From: an uncultured Candidatus Saccharibacteria bacterium
GTDB taxonomy: Bacteria > Patescibacteriota > Saccharimonadia > Saccharimonadales > Saccharimonadaceae
Direction: 5' to 3'
NCBI GenBank assembly: GCA_937876715.1
Contig: CALEGA010000036.1
Location: 1 to 19,121, forward strand
DNA length: 19,121 bases
Positions 1-6,820 of the stretch are shown one piece after another. Position numbers and translations under genes: made by a program. Numbering within the stretch: the first letter of the stretch is position 1; every line of letters begins with the position of its first letter. The notes below the pieces were generated by a model. That model saw only the letters and a list, made by a program, of their open reading frames with translations. It searched no databases and was not told the origin of the DNA.

Positions 1-123
1 GATTACGAGACTTCCAAAGACACGCTCGGCCTGAAAGATCCAAACGAATACTGGACCGACGAACGCGTTGCCGCCTGGAAAGAAAAAGTCGGCACCCTCC
101 TTGAGATTTTAGCGAAAAAATGA
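1..123 (+). CDS. C-terminal fragment of an unidentified protein (5' end outside window)
   Basis: Frame 1 is open from the first base to TGA at 121-123 and gives 40 residues, ending in a charged helix-like stretch (WKEKVGTLLEILAKK). Codons favour C endings (TAC, TCC, GAC, CTC, GGC, ACC), as in typA next door, so this is very likely the real 3' end of a gene. The fragment is too short to assign to a family. Its stop codon is also the TGA of the typA extended -10 box, and the typA -35 box lies inside its last codons, so the two genes share sequence at their junction. Confidence 0.7.
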   Translation, partial: DYETSKDTLGLKDPNEYWTDERVAAWKEKVGTLLEILAKK

Positions 124-129
124 TATAAT
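101..129 (+). promoter_or_regulatory. typA promoter (TTGAGA, 17-bp spacer, extended TGATATAAT)
   Basis: TTGAGA at 101-106 is followed after exactly 17 bases by TATAAT at 124-129, preceded by TGA (TGn extended -10). Transcription should start about 136-138, which coincides with the ATG at 138, so the typA mRNA is predicted to be leaderless. The promoter is embedded in the 3' end of the upstream gene. Confidence 0.8.
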
Positions 130-145
130 TGTCCACTATGGACAA
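129..145 (+). repeat. Short inverted repeat around the typA start codon
   Basis: TTGTCC (129-134) and GGACAA (140-145) form a perfect 6-bp dyad with a 5-base loop that includes most of the typA ATG. A leaderless typA transcript would not contain the left arm, but read-through RNA from the upstream gene would. An arrangement this short can arise by chance. Confidence 0.35.
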
Positions 146-1949
146 GAACAAAATCAGAAATGTCGCCATCATTGCGCACGTCGACCACGGCAAGACCACG
201 CTCGTCGACGGGCTTTTGAAACAATCGCACACTTTTCGCGATAACCAAGCGGAAATGTCCCAGACGCTCATCATGGACTCCGGCGACCAAGAACACGAAC
301 GTGGCATCACCATCACGGCCAAGCAAACCGCGGTTTTTTACGACGGCTATAAAATCAACATTATCGACACCCCTGGCCACGCCGATTTCTCCGGCGAAGT
401 CGAGCGCACGCTCAATATGGCCGACGGCGTCCTGCTTATTGTCGACGCCCAAGAAGGCCCGATGCCCCAGACCAAATTCGTCCTCCAAAAGGCTCTTGAC
501 CTCAAGCTCAAACCTGTCGTTATCATCAACAAAATCGACAAACCAGCCGCCCGCATCGAAGAGGTAAAGGACGAAATTTCTGATTTGTTCCTTGAACTCG
601 CCACTGACGAGTCTCAGCTTAACTATCCGATTTACTACGCCATCGCCCGCGAGGGTCGCGCCGGCAAAACCACTGATCTCGACTCTGATCTCCACGTCAT
701 TTTCGAATCTATCGTTAACGACATTCCCGCACCGCAAGTCGATGACAACGAGGGCAAAGGCGCCCAACTCCTTGTCGCCGCTCTCGCCGCCGACAACTAC
801 CTCGGCAAATACGCCATCGGCAAAATCTTCCGTGGCAAACTTAAAAAAGGTCAAACCGTCAAACTTCTCGGTCGTGACCAATCTTCAAACGCTAAAATCG
901 AAAATCTCTTCACCTACCGCGGTCTCGGCAAGGAAGAAGTCGCAGAAGCTACCGCCGGCGACATCGTCGCTATTACTGGTATTGAAAAAGCCAACATCGG
1001 CGACACTATCGCCACCGGTGATAATCCCGAGGCTCTCCCCACCATCGAGCTTGAACCCCCCACTCTCAGCATCTACATCGGGCCAAACACCTCGCCTTTA
1101 AAAGGTAAAGAGGGTGAATTTACTACCTCCCGCCAAATCGCCGAGCGCTTGGAAAGAGAACTAGAAACCAACATCGCCCTTAAAATCGTCCCCGACGGCT
1201 TAGGCTATAAAGTCTCCGGTCGCGGCGAGCTTCACCTCTCCGTTCTCATCGAAACTATGCGCCGCGAGGGCTATGAACTCGAAGCCGGTCGTCCCGAAGT
1301 CGTCTATAAAGACATCGACGGCGTCAAGTCCGAACCGATCGAATCTTTGACTATCGAAGTCGATTCCGAATTTGTCGGCGCCGTCTCTCAAGAACTCGGC
1401 ATCAGAAAAGCCGACTTGAAGAGCACCGAAATCACTTCCACCGGCAGCACTCGCTTCACTTACGAAATCACCACCGCCGCTCTCATTGGTCTCCGCAACA
1501 ACCTCCTCACTGCCACCAAAGGCACCGTGATTATGTCTTCGATCCCAAAAGGCTACAAACCCGTCGAGTCCAAATATAAACCCGAACGCAACGGCGCCCT
1601 CATCGCCTTTGAATCCGGCGTCTCCACTGCTTACGCCCTTGATATGGCGCAAGCCCGTGGCACCCTCTTCATTCCGCCACAAGTACCGGTTTATCAAGGT
1701 ATGATTGTCGGTCTCTCTAACAAAAAAGAAGACATCGATCTCAATATCTGCCGCGAAAAACAACTTACCAATATGCGCACCCACGCCTCTGACGGCGCCA
1801 TTCAACTCACGCCTTACACTCAACTCTCTCTCGAGCAATGCCTCGACTTCCTCTTAGACGACGAACTCCTCGAAGTCACCCCTAAATCTCTCCGCCTCCG
1901 CAAGCGCCAACTCGACCCAATTAAGCGCAAACGCGAGAACCGTATCTAA
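138..1949 (+). CDS. typA: Ribosome-associated translational GTPase TypA/BipA
   Basis: The protein has 603 residues, the usual length for TypA/BipA, an EF-G-like GTPase that binds ribosomes and is linked to 50S assembly and stress adaptation. GTPase motifs appear in order: AHVDHGKTT (P-loop, about 14-22), RGITI (switch I, about 55), DTPGHADF (about 77), NKID (about 131). These are followed by domain II and the EF-G III/V-like and TypA-specific C-terminal parts, ending in a basic tail (RKRQLDPIKRKRENRI). I chose ATG 138 over an in-frame TTG at 129. The TTG overlaps the -10 box and could not lie in the mRNA, and TypA proteins normally begin close to the P-loop. There is no SD, and the promoter places the transcript start at or within two bases of the ATG. 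No terminator follows; the next promoter starts six bases after the stop. Confidence 0.97.
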   Translation: MDKNKIRNVAIIAHVDHGKTTLVDGLLKQSHTFRDNQAEMSQTLIMDSGDQEHERGITITAKQTAVFYDGYKINIIDTPGHADFSGEVERTLNMADGVLLIVDAQEGPMPQTKFVLQKALDLKLKPVVIINKIDKPAARIEEVKDEISDLFLELATDESQLNYPIYYAIAREGRAGKTTDLDSDLHVIFESIVNDIPAPQVDDNEGKGAQLLVAALAADNYLGKYAIGKIFRGKLKKGQTVKLLGRDQSSNAKIENLFTYRGLGKEEVAEATAGDIVAITGIEKANIGDTIATGDNPEALPTIELEPPTLSIYIGPNTSPLKGKEGEFTTSRQIAERLERELETNIALKIVPDGLGYKVSGRGELHLSVLIETMRREGYELEAGRPEVVYKDIDGVKSEPIESLTIEVDSEFVGAVSQELGIRKADLKSTEITSTGSTRFTYEITTAALIGLRNNLLTATKGTVIMSSIPKGYKPVESKYKPERNGALIAFESGVSTAYALDMAQARGTLFIPPQVPVYQGMIVGLSNKKEDIDLNICREKQLTNMRTHASDGAIQLTPYTQLSLEQCLDFLLDDELLEVTPKSLRLRKRQLDPIKRKRENRI

Positions 1950-1954
1950 CATTC

Positions 1955-1983
1955 TTTACATATTATCAACTTTGTGATATAAT
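1955..1983 (+). promoter_or_regulatory. Promoter of unknown gene X1 (TTTACA, 17 bp, TGATATAAT)
   Basis: TTTACA at 1955-1960 and TATAAT at 1978-1983 are separated by 17 bases, with TGA before the -10 box. The predicted start (about 1990) coincides with the ATG of a six-codon mini-ORF, not with the main gene, which begins 58 bases further on. Confidence 0.75.
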
Positions 1984-1989
1984 AGAAAT

Positions 1990-2010
1990 ATGACTTGTAT
2001 CGCTTTTTAA
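1990..2010 (+). other. Six-codon leader mini-ORF (MTCIAF) upstream of X1
   Basis: The ATG at 1990 lies six bases after the -10 box, the same spacing as for the apparently leaderless genes here, and reads Met-Thr-Cys-Ile-Ala-Phe-stop. Its last codons lie in the left arm and loop of the hairpin at 1999-2016. Translation is inferred from position only. The paralogous gene X2 has an ATG mini-ORF at the identical distance from its -10 box. Confidence 0.4.
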
Positions 2011-2016
2011 AGCGAT
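1999..2016 (+). promoter_or_regulatory. Leader hairpin before X1
   Basis: ATCGCTTT (1999-2006) pairs with AAAGCGAT (2009-2016); in RNA the innermost pairs would open to give a small loop. The stop codon of the mini-ORF (2008-2010) falls inside it. No U-tract follows, so it is not an intrinsic terminator. It could be an attenuation or mRNA-stability element. The AAGGGG SD of X1 lies 18 bases downstream and remains free. Confidence 0.4.
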
Positions 2017-2047
2017 TGAACTTTTATAACAGAAAGGGGTGATAAAA

Positions 2048-2686
2048 ATGCGTGGAGACTACTTCGAAGATTTTATGCCTTGGAGCGTCAATTCTGAAAG
2101 CTTAAAACTGAGAGACCGTCGTGATATGATTAACCTCGGCAAAGAAAACCTGCAATTTCTCGCTCGGTTCTGGAAACAGCACGCCGACAAAATGTCCGCC
2201 AAAGTCAACGACCCTAACGTAACGTTCCATAATCGCGAAAAATTCGAACAAGACGCCGAAGATTCCGCTTTCAAGGCACGCGAACTCAGAAAACTTGCCG
2301 AAGAAGCCGACTCGAAGCCTCGCCTGTTCGAAAAAATTGCCTTTGAATCCGGCTCCCAAGTCACTGTCTTCCAAGAAAATCCCGACCGTTTTGTCTCCGG
2401 CGTCATCGCCAAAATCAAGCCCGCCGCGAACGACGACGAAACCGCCGACGTTCATCACGCCAGATTCTTGATTCGACCGACCGGTACTTTCGAATCCGGC
2501 ATTATCGACTATACGCCCGACGGATTCACTCTGTTCCTGACCAAAGACTTTGAATATTTCCAACACCATCCAATGTTCTTCCGGTTATGTCTGAACTATC
2601 ACACTTGGTCTATCCCCGACCGCGATAAAGTCGATCGTATGATTTTCTGCGTCACTGGTTCTTCGGATCCTCCCGACGCAGTATAA
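2048..2686 (+). CDS. Unknown protein X1 (paralog of the minus-strand gene at 12580-13179)
   Basis: The 212-residue protein is soluble, with no signal peptide or membrane segment, and I do not recognise a named family. Residues about 20-90 are highly charged and look helical; the second half looks like mixed alpha/beta. It shares a colinear pattern with X2: KPxxF at about 90-94, GSxxT at about 102-106, and a Dx[YF]..HHPxF block at about 167-177, with nearly equal distances between the blocks. The start is ATG 2048, with AAGGGG at 2034-2039 eight bases upstream; an in-frame GTG at 2039 overlaps this SD and is less likely. It has its own promoter and a 58-base leader with a mini-ORF and hairpin, unlike its leaderless neighbours. 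A strong terminator follows at 2718. The cellular role is unknown. Confidence 0.85.
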   Translation: MRGDYFEDFMPWSVNSESLKLRDRRDMINLGKENLQFLARFWKQHADKMSAKVNDPNVTFHNREKFEQDAEDSAFKARELRKLAEEADSKPRLFEKIAFESGSQVTVFQENPDRFVSGVIAKIKPAANDDETADVHHARFLIRPTGTFESGIIDYTPDGFTLFLTKDFEYFQHHPMFFRLCLNYHTWSIPDRDKVDRMIFCVTGSSDPPDAV

Positions 2687-2717
2687 TTGCGCCAGCCGTA
2701 GCGCCTCCCCCTTCCTC

Positions 2718-2742
2718 AGCTCCTCCTCGTGAGGAGCTTTTT
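2718..2742 (+). terminator. Intrinsic terminator after X1
   Basis: AGCTCCTC (2718-2725) pairs perfectly with GAGGAGCT (2731-2738) over a 5-base loop, followed by a run of T to 2742. It lies 32 bases after the X1 stop and directly before the tatD -10 box, insulating the two genes. Confidence 0.85.
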
Positions 2743-2748
2743 CAAGCG

Positions 2749-2757
2749 TGCTATAAT
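2749..2757 (+). promoter_or_regulatory. tatD extended -10 promoter (TGCTATAAT)
   Basis: TGC plus TATAAT at 2752-2757, seven bases before the ATG at 2765. The -35 position falls in the preceding terminator stem and has no match, so activity would rest on the extended -10. The string CGTGCTATAATAAT here is repeated exactly in the ftsA-like promoter. Confidence 0.65.
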
Positions 2758-2764
2758 AATATAT

Positions 2765-3574
2765 ATGTATCTAATCGACTCTCACTGCCACCTCCACGAC
2801 CGCGAATTTTTCACCGAAGAACAAGCGGAGCAAATGCTCAAAAACGCCCGCGCTCGCGGCGTCAAACAAATCATCTGCATCGGCACCTCGCACGAAGATT
2901 CTTTGAGCGCACAAAAATTCGCCGAAGCACACGACAACGTCTTCTGGACTTACGGCATCCACCCCGAATCCGCCGATAATTACACCATAAATTGCCCAAA
3001 AAGCCAAAAACTCGTTGGCATCGGCGAAATCGGTCTCGACTACCACTACCCGGGTTACGACCGCCACAAACAAATCAAACTTCTCGAAGAAATGCTCGAC
3101 CTCGCGATAAAGTTCGACCTCCCCTGCTCGTTCCACGTCCGCGACGCTTTCGACGACTTCTTCGCTGTCATTAAAAACGCCACTTTCGAAGCCCGCCTCA
3201 AGCCCAGCGTCCTCCACTCTTTCACTGACACCACGGCAAACTTTTACAAGGCAATAGAAGTGTTCAATCTTTACATCGGCGTCAACGGCATCGTCACTTT
3301 CGCCGACCTCGATTTTCTAAAAGACGAACGGCTCAACGCCTTCTTCGTCCGCTCCCGCTGCCTCTTGGAAACAGATGCGCCTTTCTTGACACCAGCGCCA
3401 AATCGTGGTAAAATAAACGAACCAGCCAACGTCGCCGACGTGGCAAAATGGTTAGCAAAAAAATTTGAAATCTCGGAGGCGGAAGTCGCCGAGTGGACAA
3501 GTAAAAATGTTCGACAAGTCTTCAACCTTCCAAATCCCGAACCAGACTCCGGCGCCAGCGCCGAGCATTGTTGA
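2765..3574 (+). CDS. tatD: TatD-family metal-dependent hydrolase/DNase
   Basis: The 269-residue TIM-barrel amidohydrolase has TatD hallmarks: DSHCHL metal ligands at residues 5-10, GIHPE, VGIGEIGLDYHY with the metal-binding Glu, a later HVRDAF segment with His, VLHSF, and LLETDAPFLTP with the conserved Asp near the C-terminus. TatD enzymes are cytoplasmic, act as 3'-5' exonucleases on DNA/RNA ends, and have roles in DNA repair and degradation; the physiological substrate cannot be read from sequence. I chose ATG 2765, which starts directly at the metal motif and lies seven bases after the -10 box (leaderless). An in-frame GTG at 2729 lies inside the terminator and upstream of the promoter. 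The last 20 or so residues after VFNLP look nonconserved and overlap the next small gene. Confidence 0.93.
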   Translation: MYLIDSHCHLHDREFFTEEQAEQMLKNARARGVKQIICIGTSHEDSLSAQKFAEAHDNVFWTYGIHPESADNYTINCPKSQKLVGIGEIGLDYHYPGYDRHKQIKLLEEMLDLAIKFDLPCSFHVRDAFDDFFAVIKNATFEARLKPSVLHSFTDTTANFYKAIEVFNLYIGVNGIVTFADLDFLKDERLNAFFVRSRCLLETDAPFLTPAPNRGKINEPANVADVAKWLAKKFEISEAEVAEWTSKNVRQVFNLPNPEPDSGASAEHC

Positions 3575-3656
3575 ACTGCGCGACCAAGAAATCTTCAACG
3601 AATTAAACAACATTGCCGAGGAAATTGACCGATGCCGCTCCCTCATTCTTTATTAA
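3507..3656 (+). CDS. Small unknown protein (49 aa) overlapping tatD
   Basis: ATG 3507 opens a 49-residue frame overlapping the last 68 bases of tatD and the first 25 bases of the next gene. The codons, especially in 3575-3631 where no other gene lies, show the local preference for C-ending codons (GAC, ATC, TTC, AAC, CGC, TCC, CTC), which favours real coding. The product has a Pro-rich N-terminal third, then an acidic amphipathic helix (about residues 20-47). There is no clear SD, so translation may be coupled to tatD. I do not recognise a family. It could be a helical partner of the protein encoded immediately downstream. Confidence 0.6.
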   Translation: MFDKSSTFQIPNQTPAPAPSIVELRDQEIFNELNNIAEEIDRCRSLILY

Positions 3657-3985
3657 ACTTCAAGCCGCGCCACACTCGCACGCTCGAGGACAAAATCAAC
3701 CTCGAATCCGAGCTTGGGCGCACCATCTTCGGCCCTATCCCCGCCGGTCACCAGCGCGAATTTTTCGAACACAAGAAAAACCTATGGATTTGGCACGAAT
3801 CGTGGCTCGACTCTGGCGTCGAACATGCCATCACTCTCCGCTACGAAGTTCGTCCCGACGGCGTTTTCAAAAAAATGAACGGCTCCCCCTACTATAAACT
3901 CGAGGGCGCCGAACTCCAAAACTTCCGTGCCGCCACCCATAAATATCTCGAGCTTATCAAAACTAACTTATACTGTACGCATTAA
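3632..3985 (+). CDS. Conserved-looking small unknown protein (117 aa)
   Basis: This soluble basic protein of 117 residues contains FGPIPAGHQREFFEH and a Trp-rich WIWHESW stretch (about 34-60), then LRYEVRPDGVFKKMNG (about 70-85) and a C-terminal helix. The string resembles a small uncharacterised protein I associate with Saccharibacteria, but I cannot name a family. Codon use matches neighbours. It overlaps the 49-aa gene by 25 bases and has no strong SD, suggesting translational coupling in a tatD-ORF49-ORF117 unit. Trp, His and charged positions in a compact fold could suggest nucleic-acid or ligand binding, but that is a guess. Confidence 0.75.
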   Translation: MPLPHSLLNFKPRHTRTLEDKINLESELGRTIFGPIPAGHQREFFEHKKNLWIWHESWLDSGVEHAITLRYEVRPDGVFKKMNGSPYYKLEGAELQNFRAATHKYLELIKTNLYCTH

Positions 3986-3990
3986 ACTTA

Positions 3991-3999
3991 TGGTATAAT
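3991..3999 (+). promoter_or_regulatory. Extended -10 promoter (TGGTATAAT) for the 4006 gene
   Basis: TGG plus TATAAT at 3994-3999, six bases before the ATG at 4006, with no convincing -35. TATGGTATAATTA here is identical to 13 bases at the alaS promoter. The mRNA is predicted to be leaderless. Confidence 0.65.
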
Positions 4000-4005
4000 T
4001 AGGGT

Positions 4006-4542
4006 ATGGAATCCACTAATCCTGCCGACAAAATCGACCAAGTCGCCGGCACGAAACCCAAAAAACACCTGTCGAAAAAGGCAAAACTTGCGCTCATCAT
4101 CTCTGGCGCCGTCCTCGTCGCCGCCGCAATTGTGGTTGTTTTAATCCTCTTCGTTTTCAAAAAGACCGAACCCGTCATCGTTAAAACCGACCGCGATATC
4201 TTGACTGCTCACGCGTGGGAAAAAGACGGCGCGCCGACCGTGATTTGGACGTTTAGGGACGACGGCTCTGGCGAAATCACCACCAATAAAAGCAACTATT
4301 ATAATATGAACTGGTCACTTGAGCAAGGCGAAGGTGAATCCGCGACGCAAACCCTTAAAATCACCACCAACTGGCTCTATGACATCGAAGACACTTTCAC
4401 TTTCTCGCTCGACCGCGACGAAGACACTTTCACCGTCAAAAACCTCGCCGACAACATCGAATCGGTCTTTCTCCCTCTCGGCACGGCGGATCAAAAAACC
4501 GCCGAACCTGACGCTGAAGAACTTGAAAAAACAGAAGAATAA
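4006..4542 (+). CDS. Membrane-anchored unknown extracytoplasmic protein (178 aa)
   Basis: The N-terminal 27 residues are charged and Lys-rich; a strong hydrophobic segment spans about 28-50; the rest (about 55-165) is predicted outside the cell. That domain looks beta-rich, with regularly spaced aromatic residues (VIWTF, MNWSL, TNWLYD, DTFTFSL, DTFTV), reminiscent of small lipocalin-like or stress-surface beta domains without a recognisable signature. The C-terminus is acidic (EPDAEELEKTEE). The same plan (charged cytoplasmic tail, one membrane helix, outer domain) recurs in the proteins encoded at 8682, 9724 and 11639. It has its own leaderless-type promoter, and its 3' end holds the -35 box of the next gene. 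Confidence 0.8.
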   Translation: MESTNPADKIDQVAGTKPKKHLSKKAKLALIISGAVLVAAAIVVVLILFVFKKTEPVIVKTDRDILTAHAWEKDGAPTVIWTFRDDGSGEITTNKSNYYNMNWSLEQGEGESATQTLKITTNWLYDIEDTFTFSLDRDEDTFTVKNLADNIESVFLPLGTADQKTAEPDAEELEKTEE

Positions 4543-4551
4543 TTATATAAT
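4523..4551 (+). promoter_or_regulatory. Promoter of the cysteine desulfurase-mnmA pair
   Basis: TTGAAA at 4523-4528 (inside the 3' end of the previous gene), a 17-base spacer, and TATAAT at 4546-4551. The ATG at 4559 is seven bases after the -10 box, so the transcript should be leaderless. Confidence 0.75.
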
Positions 4552-4558
4552 ATAGAGT

Positions 4559-5752
4559 ATGATTTACCTCGACCACGCGGCGGCTACCCCCGTCTCGGAA
4601 AAAGTTTTAAATGCCATCACCCCGTTTTTGACGACCGACTTTTTCAACCCGTCGAGCCCTTATCTCCCCGCAACCAAAGTTCGCGCCGCCTACGAAACCG
4701 CCAAAAATCAAATCGCAAACTTCATCGGCGCCAAGGGTAACGATTTGGTTATTACCAGTGGTGCGACCGAGGCAAACGCCCTCGCTTTCACCTCTGTTAA
4801 TAGCGTTATGAGAGCGCGTGCGCAATCTGCGCAAAAATCGCTTAAAAATCCGCAAATTTTGGTCCTAGAAACCGAGCACGCCTCCGTCCTTGAAAACGCC
4901 AAAAAATATAACTACGCCACTGTCAAGGTTGACCGAACCGGCTTAATCGATTTAGAAGACCTTAAAAATAAACTCACGGAAGAGACCGTCCTCCTCTCTG
5001 TCTCCCTCGCCAACAACGAACTCGGCACCATTCAACCTCTCGCGGAAATCGCCGAAATCGTCCGCGAAGAGCGCTTAAACCGCCTCCAAAAGGGAATCAC
5101 CACCCCACTTCTCCTCCACTCCGACGCTTCTCAAGGTCTCGCCCTGATGGAAATTAACGTCGCCCGCCTCGGCGTTGACCTCTTGACCTTAAACGCTGCC
5201 AAAGTTGGCGGGCCAAAAGGCGTCGGCGCGCTCTATGTTGCCCACGGCATTAAACTCGAACCATATATCAACGGCGGCGGACAAGAACGCGGTCTCCGAA
5301 GCGGCACCGAAAACGTCGCCGGTGTGGTCGGCTTTGCCACGGCATTAGAAATCGTCAAGGGTCACCAATCTGCCGCGCGTAAAAAATACCTCAAATTTGT
5401 GGAAAACTTAAAATCTGAACTTAAAAACTGCAAGGTCGAGCCGCTCTACCTCGGCAACCCCAAGCACCGCCTCGCCAATTTCCTACCCCTCAGCTTCCCC
5501 GGACTCGACGCCGAACGCTTAATCTTCAAACTCGAGGAACGCGAAGTCTATCTCTCGACCGGCGCCGCCTGCTCCGCCTCAAAAGGCGAACCGTCACACG
5601 TCTTAAAAGCCATCGGACTCACGGACGAAGAAATCAAAGGCAGCTTGCGCATCTCCCTCGGCGTTTTGAATGACGAAGCAAACATCAAACAAGCCGGCAA
5701 AATCATCTGCGAAGTCGTCAACCAAGAATTCGAAAGGCTCCAAAATGCCTAG
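4559..5752 (+). CDS. Cysteine desulfurase (IscS/NifS family, PLP-dependent)
   Basis: The 397-residue class V aminotransferase-fold enzyme takes sulfur from L-cysteine as a persulfide, releasing alanine. The start YLDHAAATP is typical. The PLP-binding lysine is K215 in NAAKVGGPKGVGALY; HSDASQ holds the cofactor Asp; GGGQERGLRSGTENV is conserved; and the persulfide cysteine is C338 in STGAACSASKGEPS. The cysteine loop aligns with the IscS/NifS type rather than the shorter SufS loop. The gene overlaps mnmA by 8 bases (ATGCCTAG), and no IscU or SufU scaffold is nearby, so the likely partner is MnmA directly, as for the YrvO-MnmA pair of Bacillus subtilis. Leaderless promoter; no SD. Confidence 0.95.
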   Translation: MIYLDHAAATPVSEKVLNAITPFLTTDFFNPSSPYLPATKVRAAYETAKNQIANFIGAKGNDLVITSGATEANALAFTSVNSVMRARAQSAQKSLKNPQILVLETEHASVLENAKKYNYATVKVDRTGLIDLEDLKNKLTEETVLLSVSLANNELGTIQPLAEIAEIVREERLNRLQKGITTPLLLHSDASQGLALMEINVARLGVDLLTLNAAKVGGPKGVGALYVAHGIKLEPYINGGGQERGLRSGTENVAGVVGFATALEIVKGHQSAARKKYLKFVENLKSELKNCKVEPLYLGNPKHRLANFLPLSFPGLDAERLIFKLEEREVYLSTGAACSASKGEPSHVLKAIGLTDEEIKGSLRISLGVLNDEANIKQAGKIICEVVNQEFERLQNA

Positions 5753-6779
5753 AACTGTCTATCTTGGTATGTCCGGCGGCGTCGATTCGAGTGTCTCGGC
5801 AATCTTACTTAAAGAACAAGGCTTTCACGTCGTCGGCGTTTATATGAAAAACTGGTCAAAGGACCTCCCGGGGACGAAATGCCCGTGGGCAGAAGATCTC
5901 GCCGACGCCAAACGCGTCGCCGTCAAGCTCGACCTCGACTTTGAAGTGTTCGACTTTGAACAACAATACAAAGAAAAAGTCGTCGATTATATGCTGAAGG
6001 AGTTTAAGGCGGGCAGAACCCCGAACCCCGACATTATGTGTAACGAAGAAATCAAATTCAAACTTTTCTTCGAAGAATGCCAAAAACGCGGCGCCGACTT
6101 CATTGCCACTGGTCACTACGCCAAGTCAGAAAACGGCAGACTTAAGCTCGCCAAGGACACCAACAAAGACCAAACCTACTTCCTCTATCGGATTTCCAAG
6201 GAAGCGGTCGCAAAAACTCTCTTCCCACTCGCCGACCTTAAAAAACCCGAAGTCAAAAAGCTCGCGGCAGAATACGGTCTCGCCAACGCTTACAAAAAGG
6301 AATCTATGGGCGTCTGCTTCGTCGGCGACGTCGGAATGAAAGATTTTCTCCGCGAATATATCGACCTTAAACCAGGGGAAATCCGCGAACAAGAAACGGA
6401 AAAAGTCTTAGGCGTTCACGACGGCGCCGTCTTCTACACTCTCGGTCAGCGCCACGGTCTCTACATCGGCGGCGGTCTCCCCTATTACGTCGTCAAAAAA
6501 GATTTGGACAAAAACATCGTCTATGTCTCTAAAAACTTAAACGCCGCCGACCTCTGGACTAAGGAAATTGAGCTAGAAAACCTCTTCTTCCGCGACAAAA
6601 ATGATCTGCCGAAAGACGGACAAATTATGGTTCGCCTCCGCCACCGCGCTCCACTCATCCCCGCCACTTTCAAAAACGACACCTTATATTTTGACGAAGA
6701 AATCAAAAAAATCGCCTCCGGTCAAAGCATCGTTTTCTACGCCGGCGACATCTGTCTCGGTGGCGGTATTGTCAAATAA
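5745..6779 (+). CDS. mnmA: tRNA-specific 2-thiouridylase MnmA
   Basis: The 344-residue enzyme thiolates U34 of tRNA(Lys, Glu, Gln) to 2-thiouridine, using ATP to adenylate the base and a cysteine persulfide as sulfur donor. The PP-loop GMSGGVDSSV is at 8-17; the first catalytic cysteine is C99 in TPNPDIMCNEEIKF; the second is C191 in ESMGVCFVGD, where most homologs have STGICFIG. Both cysteines are present, so the enzyme should be active. GHYAK, KDQTYFLY and GLYIGGG are other family marks. The start is ATG 5745, inside the last codons of the desulfurase gene with AAAGG about eight bases upstream; a longer in-frame extension from 5670 would be a Lys/Ser-rich shadow of the desulfurase gene. No terminator follows. 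Confidence 0.96.
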   Translation: MPRTVYLGMSGGVDSSVSAILLKEQGFHVVGVYMKNWSKDLPGTKCPWAEDLADAKRVAVKLDLDFEVFDFEQQYKEKVVDYMLKEFKAGRTPNPDIMCNEEIKFKLFFEECQKRGADFIATGHYAKSENGRLKLAKDTNKDQTYFLYRISKEAVAKTLFPLADLKKPEVKKLAAEYGLANAYKKESMGVCFVGDVGMKDFLREYIDLKPGEIREQETEKVLGVHDGAVFYTLGQRHGLYIGGGLPYYVVKKDLDKNIVYVSKNLNAADLWTKEIELENLFFRDKNDLPKDGQIMVRLRHRAPLIPATFKNDTLYFDEEIKKIASGQSIVFYAGDICLGGGIVK

Positions 6780-6797
6780 GACAAATTGTGGTATAAT
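6769..6797 (+). promoter_or_regulatory. Promoter of the nucleotidyltransferase-fold gene
   Basis: TTGTCA at 6769-6774 overlaps the last codons of mnmA; a 17-base spacer leads to TATAAT at 6792-6797, preceded by TGG. The predicted start is about 6804, leaving a leader of about 50 bases with a mini-ORF. Confidence 0.8.
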
Positions 6798-6820
6798 TTT
6801 AATATTCTAGCGGGGGATAG

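Noticed and set aside
129..137. TTG at 129 as typA start
   Set aside because: It overlaps the -10 box, so the codon would not be in the mRNA; ATG 138 fits both the family and the promoter.
3..881. Long open frame on the minus strand across typA
   Set aside because: It is antisense to a clear full-length typA, its composition (FxVDDxDRF patterns) is the mirror of C-rich codons, and it has no start signal.
2008..2030. Leader hairpin of X1 as an intrinsic terminator
   Set aside because: There is no U-tract after the stem, only mixed sequence before the SD.
2729..2764. GTG start 12 codons upstream for tatD
   Set aside because: It lies inside the X1 terminator and upstream of the tatD -10 box; TatD proteins begin at the metal-binding motif as with ATG 2765.
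5670..5744. N-terminal extension of MnmA rich in Lys, Ser and Thr
   Set aside because: It is a frame-shifted shadow of the desulfurase gene; the ATG at 5745 has an SD and lies just before the PP-loop.
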